Origin: Phoronis australis
Taxonomy: Eukaryota > Phoronida > Phoronidae
Direction of reading: 5' to 3'
Assembly (NCBI GenBank): GCA_002633005.1
Contig: NMRA01000161.1
Location: forward strand, 77,887 to 129,711
DNA length: 51,825 nt
Below, piece by piece: positions 47,901 to 50,819 of this stretch. The notes below the pieces were generated by a model that saw only the letters and a program-made list of their open reading frames with translations, was not told the DNA's origin and ran no database searches. Positions within the stretch are counted from its first letter, which is position 1; each line of letters starts with the position of its first letter. The translations under genes were made by a program, and so were the position numbers.

Positions 47901-47926
47901 ATACTGCGAAAGAGGCCCGTGCCCAG
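2663..47926 (+). CDS. Multi-exon gene: WSC domain plus at least 31 TSP1 repeats (span of recognised exons)
   Basis: This entry spans all recognised coding exons of one plus-strand gene. The order is one WSC exon, then TSP1 exons in four groups: diverse, A/B alternating, C triplet, diverse with microexons. Every exon is bounded by AG and GT, has a length divisible by three and is phase 1 on both sides, so they join in frame. Each TSP1 exon carries six cysteines, a WxxW motif and usually CxxTCG. TSP1 repeats are extracellular modules that bind glycosaminoglycans and proteins; WSC is a putative carbohydrate-binding domain. The product is inferred to be a secreted or membrane-anchored adhesion or matrix protein. 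I see no signal peptide, initiator ATG or transmembrane exon, so both ends are open. The locus could also hold two adjacent genes, since joining across the long introns (for example 32289-36514) is inferred from phase and domain type only. Confidence 0.82.
2942..4193 (+). other. Intron between WSC and TSP1 exon 1
   Basis: This intron is about 1.25 kb. It contains a poly-G run near 3412-3421. No further exon or element was recognised. Confidence 0.6.
4194..4376 (+). CDS. TSP1 repeat exon 1
   Basis: This 183-nt, phase 1-1 exon follows CTGGTCAG and ends before GTTTGG. It starts [19 protein letters not shown], with three Trp and an O-fucosylation type CSVTCG site, then RWCTNPPP and four further cysteines. 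The C-terminal FLPQ tail makes it slightly longer than the 171-174 nt norm. The donor GTTTGG is weak, so the exact 3' end is less certain than for other exons. Confidence 0.85.
8214..8420 (-). mobile_element. Reverse transcriptase fragment (Penelope-like)
   Basis: The minus-strand frame contains [10 protein letters not shown] followed by [15 protein letters not shown]. This matches the YxDD catalytic motif of reverse transcriptase and the downstream FF..LN.....I segment typical of Penelope-like elements. Only about 60 residues are open and there is no flanking palm or finger region, so it is a relic. The family assignment is from motif memory, not a search. Confidence 0.5.
8497..8640 (+). mobile_element. 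Retroelement C-terminal fragment (Penelope or GIY-YIG type tail)
   Basis: The plus-strand frame reads [20 protein letters not shown], followed by LNRHVS and a KLSDL segment. This resembles the WFERG..EA.....P.LNR tail common at the C-terminus of Penelope-like polyproteins. It is oriented opposite to the reverse transcriptase relic 77 bp away, so the two come from different insertions or a rearranged copy. Confidence 0.45.
9027..9197 (+). CDS. TSP1 repeat exon 2
   Basis: This 171-nt, phase 1-1 exon lies between ATTTCTAG and GTGAGA. It encodes [19 protein letters not shown], followed by [12 protein letters not shown] and the remaining four cysteines, ending CPG. All six TSP1 cysteines, three Trp and the CDVTCG O-fucosylation context are present. 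It follows the longest intron in the 5' half (4377-9026). Confidence 0.93.
9552..9722 (+). CDS. TSP1 repeat exon 3
   Basis: This 171-nt, phase 1-1 exon lies between TTTCTACGCAG and GTAAAT. It encodes [20 protein letters not shown], then [15 protein letters not shown], and ends ICPG. Six cysteines and three Trp are in register. The correct frame differs from the longest open frame across this stretch, so simple ORF calling would miss it. Confidence 0.92.
10108..10281 (+). CDS. TSP1 repeat exon 4
   Basis: This 174-nt, phase 1-1 exon lies between CCACACAG and GTAGGA. It encodes [19 protein letters not shown], then [17 protein letters not shown], and ends INCSG. The full TSP1 pattern is present. 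It is the last of the diverse exons before the A/B block. Confidence 0.93.
10473..10646 (+). CDS. TSP1 repeat exon 5 (subfamily A)
   Basis: This 174-nt, phase 1-1 exon lies between TTCTTTTCCAG and GTACGA. It encodes [36 protein letters not shown] and an NRTC N-glycosylation sequon, ending CPG. It is the first and an intact member of subfamily A, so it is a useful reference for judging decay in the later A copies. Confidence 0.94.
11232..11420 (-). mobile_element. tRNA-derived SINE, older copy
   Basis: The reverse complement of 28500-28640 matches here in order: CAGGTGGGCCCATT, ACCTGGAAC, AGTTAAAACCGAG and GGCTCAAGGGT, spaced the same way. The tRNA-like head is much more decayed than in the copy at 28412. 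The orientation is opposite to that copy. Confidence 0.72.
11930..12103 (+). CDS. TSP1 repeat exon 6 (subfamily B)
   Basis: This 174-nt, phase 1-1 exon lies between CTTATTTCAG and GTACGA. It encodes [38 protein letters not shown] and ends ECPG. Subfamily B has only two of the three usual Trp; the third is replaced by the YS of VYSTPC. It is nearly identical to the B exon at 26329-26502, and the following intron is duplicated with it. Confidence 0.94.
11930..12803 (+). repeat. Segmental duplication, left copy (B exon plus intron)
   Basis: The B exon and about 700 bp of following intron match 26329-27211 throughout. Shared blocks include GCTTACCAGGCTTGAATGGT, CACTGTAGGAATATGGCAGC and GGGGTAGAAACTATCCTCTG. 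Similarity stops at CTAATACAAAT on both sides. Confidence 0.88.
12804..13526 (+). other. AT-rich intron sequence
   Basis: No exon, repeat family or other element was recognised in this part of the long intron between TSP1 exons 6 and 7. Confidence 0.5.
13527..14191. repeat. Direct repeat, copy 1 (probable haplotype copy)
   Basis: This 665-bp segment, from ATATTTTGCCTGTCTCCCCA to CCGTGTAATTTA, is repeated nearly base for base at 14193-15401. The only separator is an N at 14192. Differences are few, for example CCCATGTTTC against CCCATATTTC. Confidence 0.92.
14193..15401. repeat. Direct repeat, copy 2, split by an insertion at about 14384-14920
   Basis: The segment matches copy 1 in two parts, 14193-14383 and 14921-15401. 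An extra block of about 537 bp with no match in copy 1 sits between them. The insertion has no recognisable coding content; the open frame at 14336-14593 crosses its border and is accidental. After 15401 the sequence continues into the acceptor of TSP1 exon 7. Confidence 0.9.
15431..15604 (+). CDS. TSP1 repeat exon 7 (subfamily A)
   Basis: This 174-nt, phase 1-1 exon lies between TATGTTCCAG and GTAGGA. It encodes [36 protein letters not shown] and [13 protein letters not shown]. It is intact, with six cysteines. It directly follows the second copy of the duplicated segment at 14193-15401. Confidence 0.94.
15840..16680 (+). repeat. B-exon unit, first of a tandem pair
   Basis: Exon 8 with flanking intron sequence matches the unit around exon 9. 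Shared intron blocks include CTGGAAATAAA, GTCTGCCC and TCTTTCAATCTCTTA, in the same order. Confidence 0.82.
15918..16091 (+). CDS. TSP1 repeat exon 8 (subfamily B)
   Basis: This 174-nt, phase 1-1 exon lies between GTTCTTTAAG and GTAAAG. It encodes [35 protein letters not shown] and ends IYCPG. It has all six cysteines. The acceptor AAG is less typical than the CAG used by other B exons. Its flanking introns match those around 17072-17245. Confidence 0.93.
16990..17845 (+). repeat. B-exon unit, second of a tandem pair
   Basis: This is the partner of 15840-16680, with exon 9 at its centre. Similarity fades near AATCGGCAG, just before a foldback-type repeat. Confidence 0.82.
17072..17245 (+). 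CDS. TSP1 repeat exon 9 (subfamily B)
   Basis: This 174-nt, phase 1-1 exon lies between CTCTTCCTTCAG and GTAAGA. It encodes [19 protein letters not shown] and [20 protein letters not shown], ending INCPG. It follows exon 8 directly, without an A exon between them, and is a recent duplicate of it: both have MYGG where most other B copies have MFGG. Confidence 0.93.
17870..18021. repeat. Foldback-type AT-rich repeat
   Basis: Multiple inverted TTTAAGTC and GACTTAAA-type segments with CAAGTCCGTTTCAAGAAA are present. It resembles the elements at 896-967, 37879-38121 and 47169-47412. Confidence 0.5.
18266..18412 (+). pseudogene. Dead subfamily A TSP1 exon
   Basis: This stretch aligns over its whole length with A exons but cannot be used as one. 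The acceptor CCAG is changed to CCAA (18261-18265). In frame there is a TAG where Trp is expected (TCGTCTTAGGG) and a TGA after GACTTTGGC. About 27 nt are missing in the second half, taking the cysteine of GGLTC out of register. The GG|GTGCG donor-like end remains. It lies 340 bp before the intact B exon at 18753. Confidence 0.88.
18753..18926 (+). CDS. TSP1 repeat exon 10 (subfamily B)
   Basis: This 174-nt, phase 1-1 exon lies between ATCTTCTTTCAG and GTAGGT. It encodes [19 protein letters not shown] and [20 protein letters not shown], ending IHCPG. It is intact although its A partner at 18266-18412 is dead. Confidence 0.94.
19787..19960 (+). CDS. TSP1 repeat exon 11 (subfamily A)
   Basis: This 174-nt, phase 1-1 exon lies between TTTGTTCCAG and GTACGA. 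It encodes [37 protein letters not shown] and [13 protein letters not shown]. It is an intact A copy and the last one before the run of degraded A copies in the 867-bp tandem block. Confidence 0.94.
21183..21356 (+). CDS. TSP1 repeat exon 12 (subfamily B)
   Basis: This 174-nt, phase 1-1 exon lies between AATGTTTACAG and GTAGGA. It encodes [38 protein letters not shown] and ends VNCPG. It is the first B exon of the regular 867-bp tandem series. Its downstream intron is the start of the repeated unit. Confidence 0.94.
21632..21804 (+). pseudogene. Dead subfamily A TSP1 exon (867-bp unit 1)
   Basis: This copy is 173 nt, one less than an A exon. The acceptor CCCAG has become CCAAA. Cys3 is lost (GAGTTCAAC instead of GAGTGCAAC). 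A 1-bp deletion in AGCCCGTGCCAGC shifts the frame, and Cys4 is changed (TCGTTTCAT). The donor-like ATGA|GTACG is kept. It has at least four independent defects and is confidently dead. Confidence 0.9.
22049..22222 (+). CDS. TSP1 repeat exon 13 (subfamily B)
   Basis: This 174-nt, phase 1-1 exon lies between CTCTTCTTTCAG and GTAGGA. It encodes [38 protein letters not shown] and ends IVCPG. Here LHSSP replaces VYSTP and STCSG replaces SNCSG, which removes the usual NCS sequon. All six cysteines are present. Confidence 0.93.
22499..22672 (+). CDS. Degraded but open subfamily A TSP1 exon (867-bp unit 2)
   Basis: This copy keeps the acceptor TTTGTCCCAG and a full 174-nt frame without stops, and could splice at ATGA|GTACTA or at the downstream GG|GTGTCT. 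The encoded domain is damaged. The second-half FGGLTC has become FRCLSS, so the canonical Cys4 is gone and a new Cys sits three residues earlier. WSSW..WG has become WSIWLTLE, which loses the third Trp. CPG is replaced by CM. It may be a translatable but misfolding repeat, or a pseudoexon that happens to be open. Confidence 0.45.
22917..23090 (+). CDS. TSP1 repeat exon 14 (subfamily B)
   Basis: This 174-nt, phase 1-1 exon lies between CTCTTCTTTCAG and GTAGGA. It encodes [38 protein letters not shown] and ends IGCPG. The N of the usual VNG start is K. It is otherwise intact. Confidence 0.93.
23366..23539 (+). pseudogene. Dead subfamily A TSP1 exon (867-bp unit 3)
   Basis: The acceptor TTTGTCCCAG and length of 174 nt are kept, but a TAG replaces the third Trp codon (23395-23397, AAGTAGGGA). 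The Cys4 codon is TTT (CTCGTTTCATGG). The donor is the altered ACGA|GTACG. If spliced in, it would end translation within the array. Confidence 0.9.
23784..23957 (+). CDS. TSP1 repeat exon 15 (subfamily B)
   Basis: This 174-nt, phase 1-1 exon lies between CTCTTCTTTCAG and GTAGGA. It encodes [19 protein letters not shown] and [19 protein letters not shown], ending IGCPG. It is intact. Confidence 0.94.
24233..24406 (+). pseudogene. Dead subfamily A TSP1 exon (867-bp unit 4)
   Basis: The acceptor TTTGTCCCAG is intact, but ACACGA has become ACATGA, giving an in-frame stop at 24304-24306. GSVTCG has become CAVMCG, which loses the O-fucosylation Thr. Cys3 is lost (GTGCAAAAG keeps TGC but changes the following NS), Cys4 is lost (CTCGTTTCATAG) and Cys6 is CGC. 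The copy is dead. Confidence 0.88.
24651..24824 (+). CDS. TSP1 repeat exon 16 (subfamily B)
   Basis: This 174-nt, phase 1-1 exon lies between CTCTTCTTTCAG and GTAGGA. It encodes [19 protein letters not shown] and [19 protein letters not shown], ending IGCPG. It is intact and very close in sequence to the B copies at 22917 and 23784. Confidence 0.94.
25081..25278 (+). CDS. TSP1 repeat exon 17 (subfamily A, probably extended at 3' end)
   Basis: The acceptor is TTTTGTTCCAG. The domain is intact: [35 protein letters not shown] and [11 protein letters not shown]. The usual A donor position reads CGA|TTGCG and is destroyed. The frame stays open for 24 nt more to CCAG|GTGATT at 25278/25279, which is again phase 1. 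I therefore place the exon end there, giving 198 nt with a short SIAKASPVP-like linker. If that donor is not used, the exon would be skipped. Confidence 0.72.
25499..25672 (+). CDS. TSP1 repeat exon 18 (subfamily B)
   Basis: This 174-nt, phase 1-1 exon lies between CTCTTCTTCCAG and GTAGGA. It encodes [38 protein letters not shown] and [12 protein letters not shown]. It is intact. Confidence 0.94.
25947..26144 (+). CDS. TSP1 repeat exon 19 (subfamily A, two possible donors)
   Basis: The acceptor is TTTTGTTTCAG. The intact domain reads [37 protein letters not shown] and [12 protein letters not shown]. Two phase-1 donors are possible: CCGA|GTGCGA after 26120 (174 nt) or TCGG|GTGATT after 26144 (198 nt). 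The second is the same site as the only usable donor of the neighbouring A exon at 25081-25278, so I give the longer form. Transcript data would settle this. Confidence 0.75.
26329..26502 (+). CDS. TSP1 repeat exon 20 (subfamily B)
   Basis: This 174-nt, phase 1-1 exon lies between CTCTTCTTTCAG and GTACGA. It encodes [38 protein letters not shown] and ends ECPG. It shares the rare CGDP with exon 11930-12103; most other B exons have CDDP. It ends the 867-bp tandem series. Confidence 0.94.
26329..27211 (+). repeat. Segmental duplication, right copy
   Basis: This is the partner of 11930-12803. Immediately after its end the sequence changes to a 5'-truncated dead B exon (27227-27331), which marks the junction. 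Confidence 0.88.
27227..27331 (+). pseudogene. 5'-truncated dead subfamily B TSP1 exon
   Basis: Only the second half of a B exon is present, starting at the codons for VR.R.C (GTCAGAGATAGACTTTGT). A 1-bp deletion at TCGGTGATT (B copies have TCGGGTGATT) shifts the frame, and the CPG end is CCGAGTA. The 5' boundary coincides with the end of the segment shared with 11930-12803, so it marks a recombination breakpoint inside an exon. Confidence 0.87.
28073..28246 (+). CDS. TSP1 repeat exon 21 (subfamily A)
   Basis: This 174-nt, phase 1-1 exon lies between CATTCCAG and GTACGA. It encodes [35 protein letters not shown] and [13 protein letters not shown]. It is intact, with CLG instead of CPG at the end. 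It lies outside the 867-bp block and kept its function-related cysteines, unlike the A copies inside it. Confidence 0.93.
28412..28640 (+). mobile_element. tRNA-derived SINE
   Basis: The head carries a near-perfect pol III B box, GGTTCGAGTCC at 28471-28481, inside a pairable T arm GTGGG/CCCGC. An A-box-like TGACCACGTGGC lies at 28426-28437. The acceptor stem does not pair, so it is not a functional tRNA. The tail from about 28500 matches the inverted copy at 11232-11420, which defines the element. Confidence 0.78.
28756..28929 (+). CDS. TSP1 repeat exon 22 (subfamily B)
   Basis: This 174-nt, phase 1-1 exon lies between CTCTTTCCAG and GTAGGA. It encodes [38 protein letters not shown] and ends IECPG. 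It is the last intact B exon. A tRNA-derived SINE sits in the intron just upstream. Confidence 0.94.
29521..29683 (+). pseudogene. Dead subfamily B TSP1 exon
   Basis: A degraded B copy can be followed from ACCGATCAGCGGTTATCTTGG to TACAGTCCTTTA. The first Trp is CGG, the first Cys of PCDVTC is gone, DVTC is DVIC, several codons before LICDN are deleted, and neither the acceptor nor the donor is preserved. It is more diverged than the other dead copies, so it is probably older. Confidence 0.78.
30914..31096 (+). CDS. TSP1 repeat exon 23 (divergent)
   Basis: This 183-nt, phase 1-1 exon lies between CTTTTTAAG and GTAAAT. It starts [20 protein letters not shown], continues with [16 protein letters not shown] and [13 protein letters not shown], and ends RCSA. 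It has six cysteines and three Trp. The long open frame that covers this stretch is in another frame and is spurious; the cysteine pattern fixes the true one. It belongs to neither the A nor the B subfamily. Confidence 0.9.
32109..32288 (+). CDS. TSP1 repeat exon 24 (divergent)
   Basis: This 180-nt, phase 1-1 exon lies between TTGATTTCCAG and GTTTGT. It encodes [52 protein letters not shown] and ends RECVIG. Six cysteines and three Trp are present. The loop between Cys3 and Cys4 is shorter than in other repeats, and the N-terminal lead is longer. Confidence 0.92.
32289..35486 (+). other. Part of a 4.2-kb intron
   Basis: No TSP1 or other domain exon was recognised. Open frames near 33025-33213 and 33286-33537 show no domain or splice context. 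A degenerate tandem repeat occupies 34413-35020. Confidence 0.5.
34413..35020. repeat. Three degenerate tandem repeats of about 245 bp
   Basis: The block ...TGATCT.AATG....GAA.TGG.TCAA.TATG.CACT...GTTAACC.TTCAAA.TACAGGTGACC recurs three times. The GTTAACC landmark lies at 34467, 34715 and 34958, intervals of 248 and 243. The copies are well diverged. Confidence 0.82.
35487..35733 (+). mobile_element. MITE copy 2, with target-site duplication
   Basis: The left terminus is CATGCGCGCACCCAG and the right terminus CTGGTGTGCACATG, an imperfect terminal inverted repeat. The element is 247 bp and flanked by CTCTG on both sides (35482-35486 and 35734-35738). It has no coding capacity. The interior matches the copies at 1-198 and 50204-50384. 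Confidence 0.88.
36029..36138. repeat. 55-bp tandem duplication
   Basis: GTACCTAGCTGTATTTTGAC followed by TTCAT.CAGCTAGCTGGCTGG occurs twice, starting at 36029 and 36084. Confidence 0.93.
36138..36360. repeat. 33-bp minisatellite, array 1
   Basis: The unit TTAGTGAAATA followed by YCCGGTATYGCTTTACTTGT is repeated about six to seven times with period 33. It directly follows the 55-bp duplication and precedes TSP1 exon 25. Confidence 0.93.
36515..36685 (+). CDS. TSP1 repeat exon 25 (subfamily C)
   Basis: This 171-nt, phase 1-1 exon lies between CCTTTCTGTAG and GTAATC. It encodes [37 protein letters not shown] and [13 protein letters not shown]. It is the first of three closely related C exons, whose signature is ERSRRC.NPSPA.GGS.C.GR..DYK.C. 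Minisatellite arrays of one family flank it on both sides. Confidence 0.93.
37441..37683. repeat. 33-bp minisatellite, array 2
   Basis: This is the same 33-bp unit as array 1 (GTATCGCTTTACTTGTTGTTAGTGAAATATC type), about seven degenerate copies, in the intron after TSP1 exon 25. It is more diverged than array 1. Confidence 0.9.
37879..38121. repeat. Foldback element with GGTCTGTTTCA ends
   Basis: The left end GGTCTGTTTCA and right end TGAAACAGACC are perfect inverted repeats enclosing about 220 bp of AT-rich sequence with no open frame. Confidence 0.8.
38346..38519 (+). CDS. TSP1 repeat exon 26 (subfamily C)
   Basis: This 174-nt, phase 1-1 exon lies between AATGCTTTAG and GTAACT. It encodes [38 protein letters not shown] and [13 protein letters not shown]. 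All six TSP1 cysteines are present. It is a close paralogue of the exons at 36515 and 40535. Confidence 0.93.
39618..40212. mobile_element. Dispersed repeat with G-rich ends and an internal tRNA-like segment
   Basis: The left end TCGGATCTAGGATATCACAAGGGGGGG and the right end GGGGGGGCGCTCCCCCTAAATCAGCCTATG are loosely inverted. The minus strand at 39860-39932 has a pol III A-box-like TGGTGTAGCGG and B-box GAGTTCGATTC. It is interpreted as a composite or SINE-containing repeat; the outer boundaries are approximate. Confidence 0.5.
39860..39932 (-). mobile_element. tRNA-like SINE head
   Basis: On the minus strand it reads GGCCTGTTGGTGTAGCGGTA and later GTCGTGAGTTCGATTC. A and B boxes are about 40 nt apart, as in a tRNA gene, but the acceptor ends do not pair, so it is not a functional tRNA. 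Confidence 0.6.
40535..40708 (+). CDS. TSP1 repeat exon 27 (subfamily C)
   Basis: The domain reads [38 protein letters not shown] and [13 protein letters not shown], with donor GTAAAC. Two phase-1 acceptors are possible. CCTATAG before 40535 gives the usual VNG start and 174 nt. TTCATTGAAAG before 40508 has a much better pyrimidine tract and would give 201 nt with a TASIGDPI lead. I list the shorter form because it matches its paralogues. Confidence 0.88.
42333..42500 (+). CDS. TSP1 repeat exon 28
   Basis: This 168-nt, phase 1-1 exon lies between TTTTGTTTCAG and GTAAGT. It encodes [37 protein letters not shown] and ends NVCPG. It has six cysteines. The next two coding pieces are a microexon and another TSP1. 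Confidence 0.93.
42740..42775 (+). CDS. Acidic linker microexon (36 nt)
   Basis: A 36-nt open stretch lies between TATTTTTAG and GTACGT, again phase 1 on both sides. It would encode [11 protein letters not shown] flanked by split codons. It sits between two TSP1 exons 460 bp apart. The acceptor has a good T-rich tract. It is inferred from splice signals, phase and strongly acidic content only; no homologous domain is expected. Confidence 0.6.
42960..43127 (+). CDS. TSP1 repeat exon 29
   Basis: This 168-nt, phase 1-1 exon lies between TTTCGACTCAG and GTAAGC. It encodes [35 protein letters not shown] and [14 protein letters not shown]. It has six cysteines and three Trp; the spacing WATWLEW keeps both WxxW mannosylation motifs. 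It is less like its neighbours than the A, B and C copies are like each other. Confidence 0.92.
43128..45431 (+). other. 2.3-kb intron
   Basis: A-rich sequence with repeated AAAAAGAAAT stretches lies around 43690-43870. No exon was recognised. Confidence 0.5.
45432..45605 (+). CDS. TSP1 repeat exon 30
   Basis: This 174-nt, phase 1-1 exon lies between CCCTCCTGCAG and GTAAAT. It encodes [37 protein letters not shown] and ends IDCPLG. It has six cysteines, a GC-rich coding stretch within AT-rich introns, and a CNATCG O-fucosylation context. Confidence 0.93.
   Translation, partial: KMADGPPGPRGLTATPPAVQHHDGDVGSATFQSQVTAGNRVMEMLLIIGNATTLTVH
47002..47025 (+). CDS. Acidic linker microexon (24 nt)
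   Basis: A 24-nt open stretch lies between ATGTTTTTTTCAG and GTAAGT. Both splice sites are near consensus and phase 1. It encodes about eight residues, TDPEEPV plus split codons. Like the 36-nt microexon at 42740 it is acidic and lies between TSP1 exons. It is inferred from splice signals and phase alone. Confidence 0.62.
47169..47412. repeat. Foldback-type repeat
   Basis: It begins CCTGTTCCAAGAAACTGACTTAAG and contains many inverted TTAAGTC, TTAAGACAAA and TTGTCTTAA segments. It resembles the element at 896-967 in its left end. Confidence 0.6.
47759..47926 (+). CDS. TSP1 repeat exon 31 (last recognised coding exon)
   Basis: This 168-nt exon follows TTTTTATGCAG in phase 1. It encodes [35 protein letters not shown] and ends RGPCPG. 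The six cysteines are present, but CNVLCG has Leu where TSP1 repeats carry the O-fucosylated Ser or Thr. A GTGTGT donor follows at 47927. If it is not used, the frame runs only to PGV and a TAG at 47932-47934, which could be the natural end of the protein. Confidence 0.9.
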
Positions 47927-49078
47927 GTGTGTAGTTCACAGTTAATTCATTGTCAACGAACCCCTAGGAGAGGCCTATCTAAAAATCGGTGTCGATAGGG
48001 ACGTGATTAAGATCTATGCAGGTATGTTAGCAAGGAGTTTACTTCGATAGAAGTGTTTATCGGTTAATTTACTGTTATCACTACTACTAGCGCCTCCAAG
48101 TAGCGAACAAGCAATGATAAAGTACGAAGCGTAGGGAAGGGCGCGTTTTGCATCGCAATGAATTGCACAGATTCCTCCACGAAAATATAAATTGTCTTGC
48201 ATTTTGTGTGTGAAAATGTCAACATGTAAATCACCCGAACGATCACAGGGATAATTTTGGAAAATCATACCCATGGCCATGGGTCAATATGACCGATGAA
48301 GGCCACAGTCACAGCCAAAGGACCTCAACTCTATCTGAGAGTCAGATTAAAGAATCGATGGGTCTCGCTGAAAAAATCAACATAGTTTTAGTGTTCCAAA
48401 TTATGCAACCCCAGAGCTTCAATGAAAACTTCTCTAAGTCAATGATGCGGGGCGCGGCCCTGACAATTTTCCCGGGATCGACACTTGTAATGAAAAGTTG
48501 GAAAATACCCAGGATGGTACTGACTTAACCACAGGGGAATGGCCACCGGCCATTACAAAAGGTCCTTGGGGCATGCACAAAACGAGGGTCAAATCAGTCT
48601 TATCATTAGATAAATTGAAAATGATATACACAGGTTACGAACATTAGAGTCGCTTCTAATAGTGTTTGAAAAACCCACTTCGAATGAGCAGCTAACTGGA
48701 GCTCGAAGGACTTTATCATTATTTAGGTGATCTGTGCATTATGATGCACAGCAACGTGTGCATATTTATAAACAATGTATGTGTGTTTTTATCTTCAGAG
48801 TTGCGTATGCCAACTTCACGTGTTATATTACATTTGTCATTTCTGATGTACGTTTCACCATAGACTATATTACATGGACCGCCAACTCCGTATACTTTCA
48901 GTGGACGAAATCTGTGATCTAACGCATAAGCCATTACGTCATTATTCACTGGCTACATCTGGCTAAATTTTCTGGTGCAATTTCCGGCAAGTACGTCGTC
49001 TNNNNGTAGGCTACTGTGTGGCGGTTGTTCGGCCACACACGCGAAATGCAAAGGAATTAGCTTCCATACCATCTGAAG
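47927..49078 (+). other. Downstream intron or 3' flank
   Basis: No TSP1, transmembrane or other domain exon was recognised. A good acceptor, TTTTTATCTTCAG, precedes 48799 and would open a phase-1 frame of about 17 codons to a TAG; this is a weak candidate for a terminal exon. An assembly gap of four Ns is at 49002-49005. Confidence 0.4.
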
Positions 49079-49619
49079 ACCCCATAATCGGCTGTGGGAA
49101 GAAAAGCTAACTTTTTGTGTCAACGTGAATGGCAGTTTTTTTCACGAATAAGACTTTGTACATTTGTTCAAGGCACTTCGAAGATGAATGTTTTTAGGAG
49201 GCTCTGGTAGGCTTACTACTTCATCCTGTCTTTACAAATCCATTTTTCTTTTCTCCGTTTTGATGACAACTATCTGGTAAATTTTTTGACGAAAATTGTC
49301 TGCTAAATTTCTTCCAAAGGCAATAACTCATGAACTCCTGTCCTTACGAGGAACTTCAGTTATAGTCTAGTTAGCGAATTAACCAAATTACTCTTAGCTG
49401 GCCCTGATCAGACAGTTGGTCTCAGCAGAATGCGCACATTTGGCCAGGATTTGGATCAGCGATTTCAACAAATTCACATTCGTGTACAAATAAATAGAAC
49501 GCTGGTAAAACCTTTAACATCAATAAAGATTACATTAATACTTCAGAAATAACCACCTGGACCAGTCAAACTCTATCTCGCAATTCAACAGTAGGTTACA
49601 CAATATATGCCGCACAAAA
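49079..49619. repeat. Long inverted repeat, left arm
   Basis: From ACCCCATAATCGGCTGTGGG to GCCGCACAAAA this matches the reverse complement of 51296-51825. Similarity is high over the full arm, with scattered substitutions and small indels. Confidence 0.92.
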
Positions 49620-50203
49620 TCTCTCTTAAAAGGGCCGTTGGTTGTAGTGTGCATGAGCCTTAGGTATAGCGTGAAATGGTTCTTAAAAGAACCGTTGAAT
49701 AATTCAACATAAATCACACAGTATACCGTGCTCACTCAAGTACTGAAGGTCCTCTTCATTCAAGGTTTCATCAGGAATGCTGGATGAAAACAGAGGAGAT
49801 GACAATATCGATGACAGATAGTGCCTAACTTTTGGTTTTAGAATGTATTAATCGTGTTTAATGTATATAAATGAACTGGCCTCATTGAGATGCACAGCAA
49901 ATAAATTAACTATAACACATTAAAGTTTTGAAAATATAAAGAGCAGTAACAGACTCCCTAAAAATCAGGCTTGTTTTCGGAATGTTTGCGCCATTGGTGA
50001 TCTGATTGGTTCAATCGCTTGCGGCGGGAAAATGATAGACCCAGTTATTGTGCGCGTGTGCACTGTAGCAATGCTTTGTATCTTATTTTTATTTGTATAA
50101 TCTGTTGATACAGTAATTTTCCTTATTTATGCCCATCCTCATTTGACCGCGACTTGAGCTTCTTGAGTTCTACCATATTAGGGCTGTCAGAGGGATTCAC
50201 GGG

Positions 50204-50384
50204 CATGCGCGCACCCGGCCTTCAAAATGGGGGGNCAAAAAAAACCCGCTGTGAATTGCGCGTTTGCGCTTATTTACTGGACTTTTGTCCCAGTTCCTCG
50301 GACATTTTGTCTCTCAGGGGCGGACCTTTTTGCCCACTTCGCCAAATGGGGGGCTCATTCGAGCCCCCTCCGTGTGCGCGCATC
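50204..50384 (+). mobile_element. MITE copy 3
   Basis: The left end is CATGCGCGCACCCGG and the right end CCGTGTGCGCGCATC. The interior (GGACTTTTGTCCCA, GGGGCGGACCTTTTTGCCCA) matches the copies at 1-198 and 35487. The flanks ACGGG and ACGTG are a probable mutated 5-bp target duplication. One N lies inside (50235). Confidence 0.82.
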
Positions 50385-50663
50385 ACGTGGTGCTTACTCG
50401 AATGATTTTCATTTTAGCGGCTATTTCCAATTGTGTAGGTGAACTAAATTAACAAAGTGGATGATAATCATCACCGGTATTTCATCATTAGTATTTTTGT
50501 CGGGTTCTCAAGTTTTCCGAGGCTAGAGATTGTCACATCTGTAAGGTAGACGTGTTTCAGTGAACTTCCATGCTTGTGGCTTTATTTATACCTGACCAAA
50601 CTTTAAAAAAGAACCCAGCTTTTAAACCAGGAGCTGCACTGGGTGCACCTTGTGTAGACGTTT

Positions 50664-50819
50664 CATGCGCGCACCCAGCCTCTAATTTCGGGGGGCTCCG
50701 ATCTCTAGCAAAGTGGACCTTTTGCTAACAAAAAAGCGTGAGAACTAAAATAAAAAAACGGGATACTGTGGTGGACTTTCGTCTGTTTCTCTCGAACTTT
50801 TCCCCTGGGTGCGCGCATG
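50664..50819 (+). mobile_element. MITE copy 4, perfect TIRs and target-site duplication
   Basis: The termini CATGCGCGCACCCAG (50664-50678) and CTGGGTGCGCGCATG (50805-50819) are perfect 15-bp inverted repeats. CGTTT flanks the element on both sides (50659-50663 and 50820-50824). At 156 bp it is a shorter variant whose interior resembles the copy at 1-198. Confidence 0.9.

Noticed and set aside
48799-48852. Possible terminal exon after TTTTTATCTTCAG
   Set aside because: The acceptor is good and the phase fits, but it gives only about 17 codons with no domain; not enough to call.
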